Below are positions 1 to 8,583 of a DNA stretch of 64,000 nucleotides, in pieces (within the stretch, counting starts at the first letter, position 1; each line of letters opens with the position of its first letter). The notes beneath the pieces are model-generated. The model ran no database searches. It was not told the origin of the DNA and was given only the letters and a program-made list of their open reading frames with translations. The stretch is from Nitrospira sp. KM1 (GTDB lineage: Bacteria; Nitrospirota; Nitrospiria; Nitrospirales; Nitrospiraceae), in NCBI RefSeq assembly GCF_011405515.1, contig NZ_AP022671.1, forward strand, positions 1,240,001 through 1,304,000, in the 5' to 3' direction. The translations under genes were made by a program, and so were the position numbers.

Positions 1-2605
1 CGACTTCGAAATACTTCGGATCATCCATCCCGATTCCCAACTCGGTATTGGGATGGTATTTCGACGGATTTTTCACCGTGATGCTGCGGGTGCCGGCCTT
101 CGTATCGGCCAGAATGACCGTGTTGCCGGGCAACGGCATCCCTTTATCTGGTTGTGGATCTTCCAGCATGGTGAACGCCCGCAGCGACATATCGTACGAG
201 AAACCGATCGTCGGACCGTCGGACGCGCTGGTATCGAACTGGAAGAAGTGGGGATGGAGGTTGATCTTGTTCGCCCATCCCGTCCGTGCATCATCGGGAA
301 TTTCGTTTTTGAAGATGATGTCGACGCAATCGTACACGTTGCCGCGGATCACCAGCGGCACCTGCTTCTTCGGATTCTTCCTGACTTCATCCTCTTCTTC
401 GTGCAGGACGAAAATCATGCCGATCGGATCCACGATGGCGGCGGATTTCGCCGTTGCGGGCTTCAAGGTAATCGGCAGCGTAATCGAATGGATGGTGTAG
501 AACTTCCGAGGAGAATTCTCGGGGCAGAGACTCCACGGCCCCTGCTCGCCCGGCTTGGCCTGCTCCGTGCTGCGCGTCCCGTCCTCGCGGACCCGGAACG
601 GCTCCAGCCACGGCGCGCCGCCGTGATTGGGCGCGAACGGCGGCCGTTTGCCCAGGTGCGGGCGGAGCCATGGGAACGCCAGCTTGCCTGTCTGAGGATC
701 AAAGGTGATGGCCGGACGCTCGTTCGGCGTCGGTGAGGCATAGTCCGCCCACTTGTGCGGAGTCTCCGGCTCGTTCATTGCCATCGTACCATCCCATTTC
801 CAGTTCACGACCGTCGCATCATGCGCCTTCGCCTGCTTCACTTGATCTTCTGTTTTTCCTGGAAGACCCTGGGGAGGCAACATGTATTCGACCCAATTCT
901 TGATCGACACCTTCACCGGATTGGACTTCCAATCCGTCTTGTCCTTGGTGATCTCATACTTTTTCCCGCCATACCAATCGACGGTGGTCCCGACCAACTT
1001 GTCTGAGCTGACGGCAAGCTTGATCTTGCCCTTGCGATCAGGCAGCTCCGCCAGCGGCTTCATGACATCGGTCTGGAACCCGGGCGATTGCAGTGTGTTG
1101 TAGACACGCCAGAATCCCCACATGCCGGTGACATAGTGCTGCGGAATGTGGCAATGGAAAACGAACTCCCCGGCGAGCGCCTGAAGACCTCCCGACCCGC
1201 CTTCGGTCACCTCATCGTAGATCTCCGATGGACCGATCGATTGGACGTCGAGGCGATCCGACGTATCGCTGATCGGCGGGAATTTCACCGGACCGTTCTT
1301 TGACAGTGTCGGATCGAGCTTGCTCGTTCCCGGCTGTCTGGCCCATCGAATCGAGCCTCCGTGCAGGTGATGCGAGTGGACGATTTCCGATCCACCGATC
1401 ATACGGAACTTGGCCGGATCGCCGAGGTAAGAACGCGGAATCGTCGTGGCCGGATCGCCAAAGGTGTAGGAACCGTAGCCCTGAGATTCATCGGCAAAAC
1501 CGACGAGATGAGCCTGCAGTTCCAGCCGAGTTCCATGCGGCTCGCTCCGATAATTCAACAGGCGGGCGGCAGGACGATAGGTATCAGTGTGAGGATCGCG
1601 TTGCGGCAGCATATCGCCACGGCGGTCCAACAGGCGGAAGGTTTCGTCACCGGCTTCATGGTAGAAGATCACGAACTCTCGGAAATCCGAGCCGTTCCCC
1701 ACGTCGATCATCGCCTCCCACCCGCTCTTCATTTCTTCTGCCGTGAACGGGCTCAAGAACCTTGAACCACGTGGCTCAATCACAATGGATCCCAGCATGC
1801 CCAACGAATATTGCTCTCTGGTGGCATGGCTGTGAAACGCCCGCCCGCCTTCCTGGAGGTCGATCGGGACATACCATTCGAACTCGCCGGTCTTTCCGGA
1901 AGCCACGAGCGCATCGGGGTTGTTGGCCGTCGCAGGTTTCCCCGTGCTCGCGACCAGCATCTGCGAACCGTTGACGATCATGTTGGTGGGCTCTTCCGCA
2001 ATTTCGTTCTTCAGCGTGATGCGCAGACAGTCGCCCTGATTGGCCCGGATGACCAGCGGCTGAATCAAGTCGCCTTGCAGACCGTTGGACACAGCGCCGC
2101 CGGAAAAAGTCGGATCGTCGCTTTCGCGAGCCGCCTTGTTCTTCGCCTCTTCTTCGCGGACGCCCGCCACGTGCTCGCTCAGCACATACATGTAGCCGGG
2201 ATAAAAATCGCCGAATCGATTCACGGTGATCTCGACATTGATCGCGGACACGTCGTAGGCCCGGATCGGCGCGGTGGCCGGACAGCGGGTGCCCTGAGTG
2301 ACTTTCACCTTGTCCGGATCTTCCGCGACCAACAACACGCCCTGTTGCATGGCGTGCGCGCCCGCGCCTTGGAACGGGCCCTTGGTCTTCACCTCGCGCT
2401 CGATTTGCTCGACCGCCTTGGCCATCTTGTCCTGCAATACCTGGCCGGCCTGCGCGTGCACCGGCACCGCAAGGTCGTCCGTCTGACCTTCAATCATGTG
2501 TGCGTCATGCGACATGGCCGCCCATGCCGGGAGCAACCCCGCCAGCACAAGTCCTGCGGCGAGTCCTGCGACTGTAACCCGTCCCCCTCGTGTTGAGATT
2601 CCCAT
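1..2605 (-). CDS. Large multicopper oxidase, MnxG-like (3' end beyond window)
   Basis: The reading frame is open from an ATG at 2605, behind a strong GAGGAGG ribosome site, to the window edge, giving 868 codons without the C-terminus. A signal peptide (hydrophobic to about residue 30, ending AWA) predicts export. Copper-ligand motifs visible are HSH at 258-260, HSHHLH at 410-415, HCHIPQHYVTGM from 484 (joined type-1/type-3 site) and HPHFFQFD from 784. Several cupredoxin domains are therefore present, and the length exceeds ordinary three-domain laccases. The phrase LNYRSEP and the overall size recall MnxG-type manganese oxidases; this is a family impression and the substrate is unproven. It lies 203 bp downstream of a small periplasmic protein and a two-component system, and may share their regulation. 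Confidence 0.85.
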   Translation of the reverse strand, partial: MGISTRGGRVTVAGLAAGLVLAGLLPAWAAMSHDAHMIEGQTDDLAVPVHAQAGQVLQDKMAKAVEQIEREVKTKGPFQGAGAHAMQQGVLLVAEDPDKVKVTQGTRCPATAPIRAYDVSAINVEITVNRFGDFYPGYMYVLSEHVAGVREEEAKNKAARESDDPTFSGGAVSNGLQGDLIQPLVIRANQGDCLRITLKNEIAEEPTNMIVNGSQMLVASTGKPATANNPDALVASGKTGEFEWYVPIDLQEGGRAFHSHATREQYSLGMLGSIVIEPRGSRFLSPFTAEEMKSGWEAMIDVGNGSDFREFVIFYHEAGDETFRLLDRRGDMLPQRDPHTDTYRPAARLLNYRSEPHGTRLELQAHLVGFADESQGYGSYTFGDPATTIPRSYLGDPAKFRMIGGSEIVHSHHLHGGSIRWARQPGTSKLDPTLSKNGPVKFPPISDTSDRLDVQSIGPSEIYDEVTEGGSGGLQALAGEFVFHCHIPQHYVTGMWGFWRVYNTLQSPGFQTDVMKPLAELPDRKGKIKLAVSSDKLVGTTVDWYGGKKYEITKDKTDWKSNPVKVSIKNWVEYMLPPQGLPGKTEDQVKQAKAHDATVVNWKWDGTMAMNEPETPHKWADYASPTPNERPAITFDPQTGKLAFPWLRPHLGKRPPFAPNHGGAPWLEPFRVREDGTRSTEQAKPGEQGPWSLCPENSPRKFYTIHSITLPITLKPATAKSAAIVDPIGMIFVLHEEEDEVRKNPKKQVPLVIRGNVYDCVDIIFKNEIPDDARTGWANKINLHPHFFQFDTSASDGPTIGFSYDMSLRAFTMLEDPQPDKGMPLPGNTVILADTKAGTRSITVKNPSKYHPNTELGIGMDDPKYFEV

Positions 2606-2666
2606 ACCTCTGCCTCCTCTAAGACATGCCTGAAAAAAATCAACTCGACATTCGTACGATTAAGTA

Positions 2667-2740
2667 GTCTGGCGGAGACCAATTATGCATTGGCGGGATA
2701 CTTTGGAGGCCAGTCCATGGTTTCCCGACCTCCGCCAGAC
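2667..2740. repeat. 11-bp perfect inverted repeat upstream of the multicopper oxidase
   Basis: GTCTGGCGGAG at 2667-2677 is matched exactly by its reverse complement at 2730-2740, with 52 bp between. A short palindrome, CCAAT-N5-ATTGG, lies inside at 2679-2693. The arms lie about 60 to 135 bp upstream of the oxidase start codon, where an operator or a looping repressor/activator site would sit. The arms are too far apart for a simple terminator hairpin. No sigma-54 or clear sigma-70 promoter was recognised between this repeat and the gene, so the regulatory role is inferred from position only. Confidence 0.45.
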
Positions 2741-2808
2741 AGTCCATTACCACTGCTGCGTCACGCTGCCATTCTGAGAGCTTCGCACGTTGCGAGGCCG
2801 TCGAACGA

Positions 2809-3294
2809 CTATTGCGCGGGGTGAAGATCGATCACGCTGCCGGCTTCGTTCAGTTCCGCCTTCACGCGCGCTCCATCTTTGATGGATCCTGTCATTTCCA
2901 GTTTCTCGAGCGGGAAGGACTGCTCGCCTTCAGACGTTCTCAACTTGATAATCTTTTCTGGTATTCCGATAGAGATCACTTCTCCGGTGATATACCGATG
3001 CGCCCCACGCGTTCCGGGAGGATGGACCTCCAGCACCATATTGTTTTCATCGATGATGACTGTTACTTCGTCGCCGACTTTGGGAAGATCGTGGCCATGT
3101 CGATGCGCCCGGTTCTCGTTTAACTGGTATGTGGTCCCGTCGGGGACCTTCACCGCGAGCGCGCCCCCTTTTTCAACGACCATGCCCTGCAGACTCCGGT
3201 GAGCGCTCTGAGTTTTCGGCTCAGCCGCTCCTGCGTGCGGCGCCAGCAACAAGAGCAGTACAGCGAGTATTCCTTTCATGATGACATGTTGCAT
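2809..3294 (-). CDS. Small predicted periplasmic protein, unknown function
   Basis: The start is set at the ATG at 3294, seven bases after GGAGG; a TTG one codon earlier is also in frame. The 161-residue product begins with a clear signal peptide (MKGILAVLLLLLAPHAGAA) and continues as a soluble, beta-rich domain. Two similar modules, each with a GxVxxxGxxxxVK-like or GEVISIGIPEKIIKL-like strand pattern, suggest paired OB-fold/SH3-like barrels. There is a histidine-rich patch (NRAHRHGHD) that could bind metal. It lies between the regulator gene and the multicopper oxidase and is the first gene after the predicted sigma-54 promoter. A copper- or metal-handling accessory role is a guess from this context; I do not recognise the family. 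Confidence 0.7.
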   Translation of the reverse strand: MQHVIMKGILAVLLLLLAPHAGAAEPKTQSAHRSLQGMVVEKGGALAVKVPDGTTYQLNENRAHRHGHDLPKVGDEVTVIIDENNMVLEVHPPGTRGAHRYITGEVISIGIPEKIIKLRTSEGEQSFPLEKLEMTGSIKDGARVKAELNEAGSVIDLHPAQ

Positions 3295-3371
3295 CAATCC
3301 TCCAGAGCCATCACATCCCCAAAAGGCACCAAAACGGCGGGTTGATTAGATTTCTGTGCAGCATGCCGATC

Positions 3372-3386
3372 GCAAATCCCGTTCCG
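3372..3386 (-). promoter_or_regulatory. Predicted sigma-54 (RpoN) promoter
   Basis: On the minus strand the bases read CGGAACG-N4-TTGC, against the sigma-54 consensus TGGCACG-N4-TTGC. The invariant GG (-24) and GC (-12) are correctly spaced and two of the eleven defined positions differ. Transcription would start near 3361, about 65 nt before the small periplasmic protein gene. An NtrC-type activator gene and two dyad sites lie just upstream, as expected for a sigma-54 promoter. Confidence 0.6.
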
Positions 3387-3459
3387 GCCTTCGAGCCGAA
3401 AGTTTTTACGGGTTTAAAAGGGCTTTTGCTGGAATCGCGATCGTGAACGAATTCCGCGA

Positions 3460-3477
3460 TGGGGCGCACGCGCCCCA
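3460..3477. promoter_or_regulatory. Proximal upstream activator site (dyad TGGGGC-N6-GCCCCA)
   Basis: TGGGGCGCACGCGCCCCA is an 18-bp dyad with 7-bp arms. Its centre lies about 108 bp upstream of the predicted sigma-54 start site. A second copy lies 89 bp further out. Paired dyads at this distance are typical of enhancers bound by Fis-type HTH domains of NtrC-family activators; the adjacent regulator gene is the obvious candidate. Confidence 0.6.
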
Positions 3478-3548
3478 CTCAGAATAGAGAGCGAAAACAA
3501 TCTATTGATATGTTGGGTGATTTACGTTTTCAGAAGGAATGACGAGAA

Positions 3549-3566
3549 TGGGGCACGCACGCCCCA
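3549..3566. promoter_or_regulatory. Distal upstream activator site (dyad TGGGGC-N6-GCCCCA)
   Basis: TGGGGCACGCACGCCCCA has the same TGGGGC-N6-GCCCCA arms as the proximal site. The flanks also match in inverted orientation: CGCGATGGGGCG at 3456-3467 and CGCCCCATCGCG at 3560-3571, with arm boundaries read by eye. It lies about 197 bp upstream of the predicted start site, just past the end of the response regulator gene. Confidence 0.55.
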
Positions 3567-3593
3567 TCGCGACGTATCACGATTACGGCGAAC

Positions 3594-5006
3594 TCAGAAC
3601 GCCCCGCGCAAGCCGTGCTTTTTCACCATTCGTTCAATGGTCTTCCGATCGACACCGGCTTCGCGCGCCGCACGGCTCATGTGCCCATCGTTACGTTTGA
3701 GGAGATCCATCAGAAAGTTTCGCTCGAAGGTTTCCACCGCCTGCTGCTTCGCCTGTTTGAACGACGCCGCCTCCGTCAAGACGGCATTGGGCTGGACACC
3801 CGCCAAGAGACGGTCAGGCAAATGAGCACTCATGACGGTGTGGCCATCGACCAAGACAGCCGCGCGTTCCATGATATTTTGCAGCTCCCGGACGTTGCCG
3901 GGCCAGGGATACCGCATCAGCACATCGGCGGCCGAGGGATCGATCATGGGGACGGATCCCGCTTCAGGGCGCACCCGATGAACGAATCGTGTCACAAACT
4001 CGTTCGCCAATAGGAGAATGTCCCCCTCCCGTACGCGCAATGGCGGGAGCGCGATCGGAATGACGTTGAGCCGATAGTACAGATCTTCGCGGAACGTCCC
4101 CTGCCGGCACAAATCTTCCAAATTTTGGTTGGACGCCGCAATGACCCTCACGTCCACGTGCGTGAATTTTGTCCCGCCGACCCTTCGCACCTGCCGTTCC
4201 TGCAACACGCGCAGCAGCCTGGCCTGCAAATTCGGGCTCATTCCGCTGACTTCGTCAAGAAAGATCGTTCCTCCGTGAGCGACCTCGAACAATCCGGGCT
4301 TGGCGATATGCGCTCCTGTAAATGCGCCCTTTTCATGGCCGAACAGTTCCGATTCCAACAAGGAGTCGTTCAGGGAGACGCAGTCGACCGGAATCAATGC
4401 TCGCTCTGTCCGCCGGCTCGCCTTGTGAATATACCGCGCCAACATTTCCTTCCCGGTCCCGCTTTCACCATACACGAGCACGTTCGAATCCGTGGGCGCA
4501 ACCCGGTCGGCGAGCGCCAACACCGCTTTCATCGAAGCGCTGCTGCCGACTATCTGAATGCCGCCGGAGGATCCGGACGATGAGGGCCGGGCCGCGACGC
4601 TCGCCGAGCGGATAGTGGCAGTCGCCTGACCCCCGGCTTCGGCATCGAACGCCCGGCGTACGACCTGAAGCAATTCCTCGCCCGTAAACGGCTTGGTGAT
4701 GTAGTCGAACGCCCCGTAACGCATGGACGTCACAGCGGTCTCGATCGTGGCATGAGCCGTCAACAGTACGACTTGGACGGCCGGATCCACTCGCTTCGCG
4801 GCCGTGAGGACTTCAATGCCGTCCATCTTCGGCATACGAAGATCGGTCAGGACCAATCCGGGATGCTCCCGTTCGAGAAGCGCCATGGCCTGGCCCGGAT
4901 TCGACGTGGCCACACAATCATAGGGGACGCGGCTCAGGATGCGCCGGCAGTTCTCCAGTGCATCCTCTTCGTCGTCAACGATCAGGATTTTGCCTGCGAT
5001 TCCCAT
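3594..5006 (-). CDS. Sigma-54-dependent response regulator, NtrC family
   Basis: The 470-residue protein has the full three-domain layout. The receiver domain (about 5-120) has DD at 11-12, phosphoacceptor D55, T83 and K105. The AAA+ domain carries Walker A GESGTGKE at 180-187, the sigma-54-contacting GAFTGA loop at 227-232 and Walker B GGTIFLDE from 245. A C-terminal Fis-type helix-turn-helix ([18 protein letters not shown]) completes it. The start overlaps the end of the kinase gene by 25 nt, so the two are translationally coupled. It should activate sigma-54 promoters once phosphorylated by the kinase. The paired dyad sites just downstream of its own stop are the likely targets. Confidence 0.95.
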   Translation of the reverse strand: MGIAGKILIVDDEEDALENCRRILSRVPYDCVATSNPGQAMALLEREHPGLVLTDLRMPKMDGIEVLTAAKRVDPAVQVVLLTAHATIETAVTSMRYGAFDYITKPFTGEELLQVVRRAFDAEAGGQATATIRSASVAARPSSSGSSGGIQIVGSSASMKAVLALADRVAPTDSNVLVYGESGTGKEMLARYIHKASRRTERALIPVDCVSLNDSLLESELFGHEKGAFTGAHIAKPGLFEVAHGGTIFLDEVSGMSPNLQARLLRVLQERQVRRVGGTKFTHVDVRVIAASNQNLEDLCRQGTFREDLYYRLNVIPIALPPLRVREGDILLLANEFVTRFVHRVRPEAGSVPMIDPSAADVLMRYPWPGNVRELQNIMERAAVLVDGHTVMSAHLPDRLLAGVQPNAVLTEAASFKQAKQQAVETFERNFLMDLLKRNDGHMSRAAREAGVDRKTIERMVKKHGLRGAF

Positions 5007-7033
5007 GGAGTCTCTCGCTCAGTGACCATGGAGCGCCCGACAGCGGGCAGGACCACGGTAAAGACGGCTCCGCATTCGACATTCTTGGCTTGGACTCGTC
5101 CACGATGCTCGGACACGATGCCATAGGTCAGGAACAAGCCAAGTCCGGTGCCCTGGCCGGCCCGCTTGGTGCTGAAAAAGGGGTCGAAGACCCGGCCGAT
5201 GATGGTATCGGGGATTCCCGGCCCATTATCTGCCACATTGATTTCCACCCACTGCTGCCCTTCCATCTGCACGACGGACGTCTGTACCAATACCGTTCCG
5301 GCATTGCCGTGGGAGCTGACCGCGTCGATGGCGTTGTTGATGAGATTGAGCATGACGGTTTCCAGCCGGTCCCGGTCGCCCATGACCGGCGGGAGAGACA
5401 CCGCCAGCTGAGATTCGAGCCGTACGGGCAGCGCCGATACCCGCTCGCTCGCCATGACCAGACAGCTGCGGACGATCGTGTTCATCTCGACCTGCTTGAG
5501 CGTGGACACGGTGCCCCGGGAAAACGTCAGGATGCTTTTCGTCACGCGCACGATGCGTTCGGCATGCGATCTGATCGTCATGAGATCTCGACGGACTTCA
5601 CCCGGCATCGGCAGTCGAACGGCATCGGCTTCCATGCATTCGATGCGGTTGAGAATGATGCCCAGGGGATTGTTGATCTCGTGGGCGATCCCGCTGGCGA
5701 CTTTGCCCAACGTTGCCAGGCGTTCCGCCAGTTCGAGACTCTGCATGTGCTTGGTAATTTCCTGTGTTTTTTCTTCCACGCGATGAGACAACTCGCGATT
5801 GAGCCCTTCGAGCTCCGCACGCGAGGCTTTCAGTCGATCCGCCATTCGATGCACGGCCTTGGAGAGAACTTCGAACTCGTCGCCGGTCGCAATATTGATC
5901 GGCCGGTCGTAGGTGCCTTGGCTGATCGCCTCCACGCCCCGCTGCAACAGATGAATCGGACGCACGATTCTGGTGGCGACATAGCGGCCCATCGCCCACA
6001 GGAGGAACAGCATGACCAAGCCGATCGCCGCCAAATTACGAACCTGGTCGCGAATCGGCGCATAACTTTCCCCCGGTTGCTGCCTGACAAAGACGTGCCA
6101 TGAATTATCCGGCAACTTCAGTCCGGTCACCGGCGCATAGCCGACGACGGTATCGGAGGCGCCGTGTCCATCGTCTTCCGCAATGGCCCATCCCGGGTCC
6201 GACGACACGATCATGGCCATCAATTGGCTGGGAATCCGATGCGCCTCGCGGGCGAGTATCGGACACACGAGCGGCTGTCCGGCCGCATCGAACAACATGG
6301 CGTGCCCTGTCTGTCCGATCTGAATCTGCGCGATCATGACAAAGAGGCCGTCGAAACGATACGACGCGATCACCGCGCCGATGACATCGTGTTGATGGTC
6401 GTCAAGGATCGGCACGATCACGTCCATCGTTTCATCCGAAGCCTTGAACGTGCCCTCTTCCGCGGGAATGAGACCGCTCAAGTAGACCGGCTCATTCCCA
6501 CGACGTATGGCGGTCCACCAGGCTTCATTTCCAAAATAGTACCGATCGGGCTCCGAACTGGCCGCGACTAAAGCTCCGTGCCGGTCCAGGATGAGCAACC
6601 CGACAATCTTGTCCCCGTCCCGTACTTTTGTCTCCATGAGAAATCGAGAGAGTTCTGAATTCAACAGGGACGTGGAGAAGTTGCTGCTCTGTTCCCATGA
6701 GTGCATCCTGTCACGGATCCGTCTTTCGACGCCCTTGCCGTCGGCGGGATAGGCGGCATTGGCTTCTTCGACCGGCTGCCGCACGCGGAGCGGGGCGGAG
6801 CCCAACAACCGAATGTTGCGGATCTCGCCTTGCACCAGCATCCTCACGCGCTCGGCCGCCTGCACAGCCACGGCCTGTAGATTTCCGCCGATGACGTCGC
6901 GCAGGGATCGCATGCCGGACACGTAGGCCAATACAAGGCCGATGACCAGCGGGATACAACCCACCAGCACGATGGCCCAGACAATTCTCCCGCGGATGGT
7001 TCGCGTTCTCATACCTTCCCGACCGAAGTGCAC
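4982..7033 (-). CDS. Membrane sensor histidine kinase with extracytoplasmic Cache-like sensor
   Basis: The frame opens at a GTG at 7033; an ATG at 7012 (MRTRTIRG) fits the usual start just before the first membrane segment. Layout: TM1 at about 16-40, a long periplasmic region of about 290 residues resembling a double Cache/PDC sensor, TM2 at about 332-350, HAMP to about 402, then a HisKA domain with phosphoacceptor H451 in GIAHEINNPLG. A HATPase domain follows, with N-box NLINNAID and G-boxes DNGPGIPD and GQGTGLGL. It phosphorylates the response regulator encoded immediately downstream. Its signal is unknown; the link to a copper oxidase and a small periplasmic protein suggests a metal or redox cue, but this is inference. 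Confidence 0.93.
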   Translation of the reverse strand: MHFGREGMRTRTIRGRIVWAIVLVGCIPLVIGLVLAYVSGMRSLRDVIGGNLQAVAVQAAERVRMLVQGEIRNIRLLGSAPLRVRQPVEEANAAYPADGKGVERRIRDRMHSWEQSSNFSTSLLNSELSRFLMETKVRDGDKIVGLLILDRHGALVAASSEPDRYYFGNEAWWTAIRRGNEPVYLSGLIPAEEGTFKASDETMDVIVPILDDHQHDVIGAVIASYRFDGLFVMIAQIQIGQTGHAMLFDAAGQPLVCPILAREAHRIPSQLMAMIVSSDPGWAIAEDDGHGASDTVVGYAPVTGLKLPDNSWHVFVRQQPGESYAPIRDQVRNLAAIGLVMLFLLWAMGRYVATRIVRPIHLLQRGVEAISQGTYDRPINIATGDEFEVLSKAVHRMADRLKASRAELEGLNRELSHRVEEKTQEITKHMQSLELAERLATLGKVASGIAHEINNPLGIILNRIECMEADAVRLPMPGEVRRDLMTIRSHAERIVRVTKSILTFSRGTVSTLKQVEMNTIVRSCLVMASERVSALPVRLESQLAVSLPPVMGDRDRLETVMLNLINNAIDAVSSHGNAGTVLVQTSVVQMEGQQWVEINVADNGPGIPDTIIGRVFDPFFSTKRAGQGTGLGLFLTYGIVSEHRGRVQAKNVECGAVFTVVLPAVGRSMVTERETPWESQAKS

Positions 7034-7149
7034 TGCATTCTACGCAACGCCCCGGCACAACTTCCAGACTACAGGGGGGAAGCACACGTTGAAGGCCTCG
7101 CGCAGGCGGCTCAAATAGTTCATCCAACAAGGCCGCAGAAAGCGCGATG

Positions 7150-7180
7150 CTTGCGGCGTACCGTTCCGGTACGCCGCAAG
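7150..7180. terminator. 13-bp perfect hairpin downstream of the Memo-like gene
   Basis: CTTGCGGCGTACC at 7150-7162 pairs perfectly with 7168-7180 around a GTTCC loop. It lies about 50 nt after the stop of the Memo-like gene and 117 nt before the kinase start. The T-tract on the minus strand is poor (GCTTTCT), so termination is likely but not certain. It separates the operon upstream from the two-component genes. Confidence 0.5.
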
Positions 7181-7228
7181 GAGATGTGCGACAGAGAACG
7201 ACGTTGGAGGGCTATTGCAGCGGCCTGC

Positions 7229-8470
7229 CTAGAAGAAGGACATGCTGGCAAAGGTGACGGTCGAATTATACTGATCCGTAATGCCTCGATCGTAGCGCAA
7301 CACCTGGCCTTTCTCGGCCTGAATGACCCTCAATAGCGTGTAGATCGGCGAGAATCCCGAAATGCGCCGCTGATCACGCTCCTTCTGGATGTATCCGGCG
7401 AATTCCTCCGGTTTAAGTTCCTCGACGAACTTCAGCATCTCAAGATCGTACTGCATAGAACGATGAAAGGAAAAATCGGTGGGAGGGGCGCTATCGCCAT
7501 AGCGCATGCCGAGGTGGGCGAGTTCGCCTGCCGCGATCAGACAGATCGACTTCTCGCTCGTCGACAGGACCTCCCTCAAGGCATCCACAAACCGGTCCAC
7601 TTGTTGACGAACGGACGGGTCGGAGAGACTTGCTGCTGAAAAGGAGCAGAGAACCGGCACAATCGTAAACGGCTTCGATGAGCCGGCCACCGTTTGCAAA
7701 AACGGCAATTGAAATTCGATCGCATGCTCCGCTTGATGCGCGCGATCTTCGACAAAACAATCCGGTACTACCGCCCGCAACCGGCTGATTATCGCCTGAT
7801 CCGCCTCCACGGATCCGAGCGGGGTGTCGAAATCCTTGTCCGTCACCGCATAAAGATGCTCGAGACCCGCATGGGCGGTACCGAAAACCACATAGGTGTC
7901 GGGCTGCTGGGCGTCCTGTAATTCTTTATACGCCCAGGCATAGATGGGGCCGGCCTGCTTCAGATCGAACGTCGGCGCAACCAAACCCTTGATGGGCTTC
8001 CCCTTGTTCTCCGATGGTTTGAAGTCCGGGCCTTCCTTTGACGTGAAGAAGCCGTCGATCTGTTTACGCAGCTTGACGCCGTCTGTCTCGTAGCTCTTTC
8101 CTGCGAACGCGGCTGGGCGTGACGGGGCGTCCCGATAAGCCGATGCGGCTTGTTGCTTGGCATCCTCGAAACGCGGGCCCTCGAGAAACAACTTCGCATC
8201 CAGATCGGCCACGAGACGTTCCACCTTGTCCGGCATCAGAAACTCCCCGAATCGCTTGAGGTAGAGTCCGGTGATGTCCTGAAGCGAATGCTCCCCGTCA
8301 AAGTGCTGGATGATGAAAAAGTAATTGAGCGGGAGCACCAGTTTTTCCGCACTGAGGCCCGTCGGATCCCATAAGACGACGTATTGTTCTTCTCCTTCTT
8401 TGATCGGAGAGAACTGCAGATTTCTCAGCACGGGAGACGGCGTGGCGTCTTTGGTTGTTCCGGTTGTCAT
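7229..8470 (-). CDS. PqqD-like/Memo-family fusion protein (AmmeMemoRadiSam protein B type)
   Basis: This 413-residue protein has an N-terminal region (about 15-100) resembling a PqqD-type winged helix, followed from about 155 by a Memo domain. Memo landmarks visible are GTAHAG around H200 and EHAIEFQLPFLQ from 249. The usual first metal ligand motif PHAGY is replaced by APTFDL at 165-170, so one conserved histidine is missing. The segment aligned with the last Memo ligand reads GELAHLG. The metal site is therefore probably altered or lost. Memo proteins are iron/copper-binding or dioxygenase-like proteins often encoded near AMMECR1 and radical SAM genes, neither of which is visible here. It has a good ribosome site (AAGGAGCC) and lies 113 bp downstream of the membrane-protein operon. 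Confidence 0.8.
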   Translation of the reverse strand: MTTGTTKDATPSPVLRNLQFSPIKEGEEQYVVLWDPTGLSAEKLVLPLNYFFIIQHFDGEHSLQDITGLYLKRFGEFLMPDKVERLVADLDAKLFLEGPRFEDAKQQAASAYRDAPSRPAAFAGKSYETDGVKLRKQIDGFFTSKEGPDFKPSENKGKPIKGLVAPTFDLKQAGPIYAWAYKELQDAQQPDTYVVFGTAHAGLEHLYAVTDKDFDTPLGSVEADQAIISRLRAVVPDCFVEDRAHQAEHAIEFQLPFLQTVAGSSKPFTIVPVLCSFSAASLSDPSVRQQVDRFVDALREVLSTSEKSICLIAAGELAHLGMRYGDSAPPTDFSFHRSMQYDLEMLKFVEELKPEEFAGYIQKERDQRRISGFSPIYTLLRVIQAEKGQVLRYDRGITDQYNSTVTFASMSFF

Positions 8471-8583
8471 ACGGCTCCTTGCAAAGAACCGCTATTGTAT
8501 CCAACCGGTTTCCCCGGCTGCAATGGGATGTCGCGGCGCAAGGAGGGGGGTAGCATACGGAAGCTCAGGGGAAACTGGATGCG

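Noticed and set aside
4958-6103. 381-codon plus-strand open frame opposite the histidine kinase
   Set aside because: Antisense shadow with His/Arg-rich composition; kinase motifs lie on the other strand.
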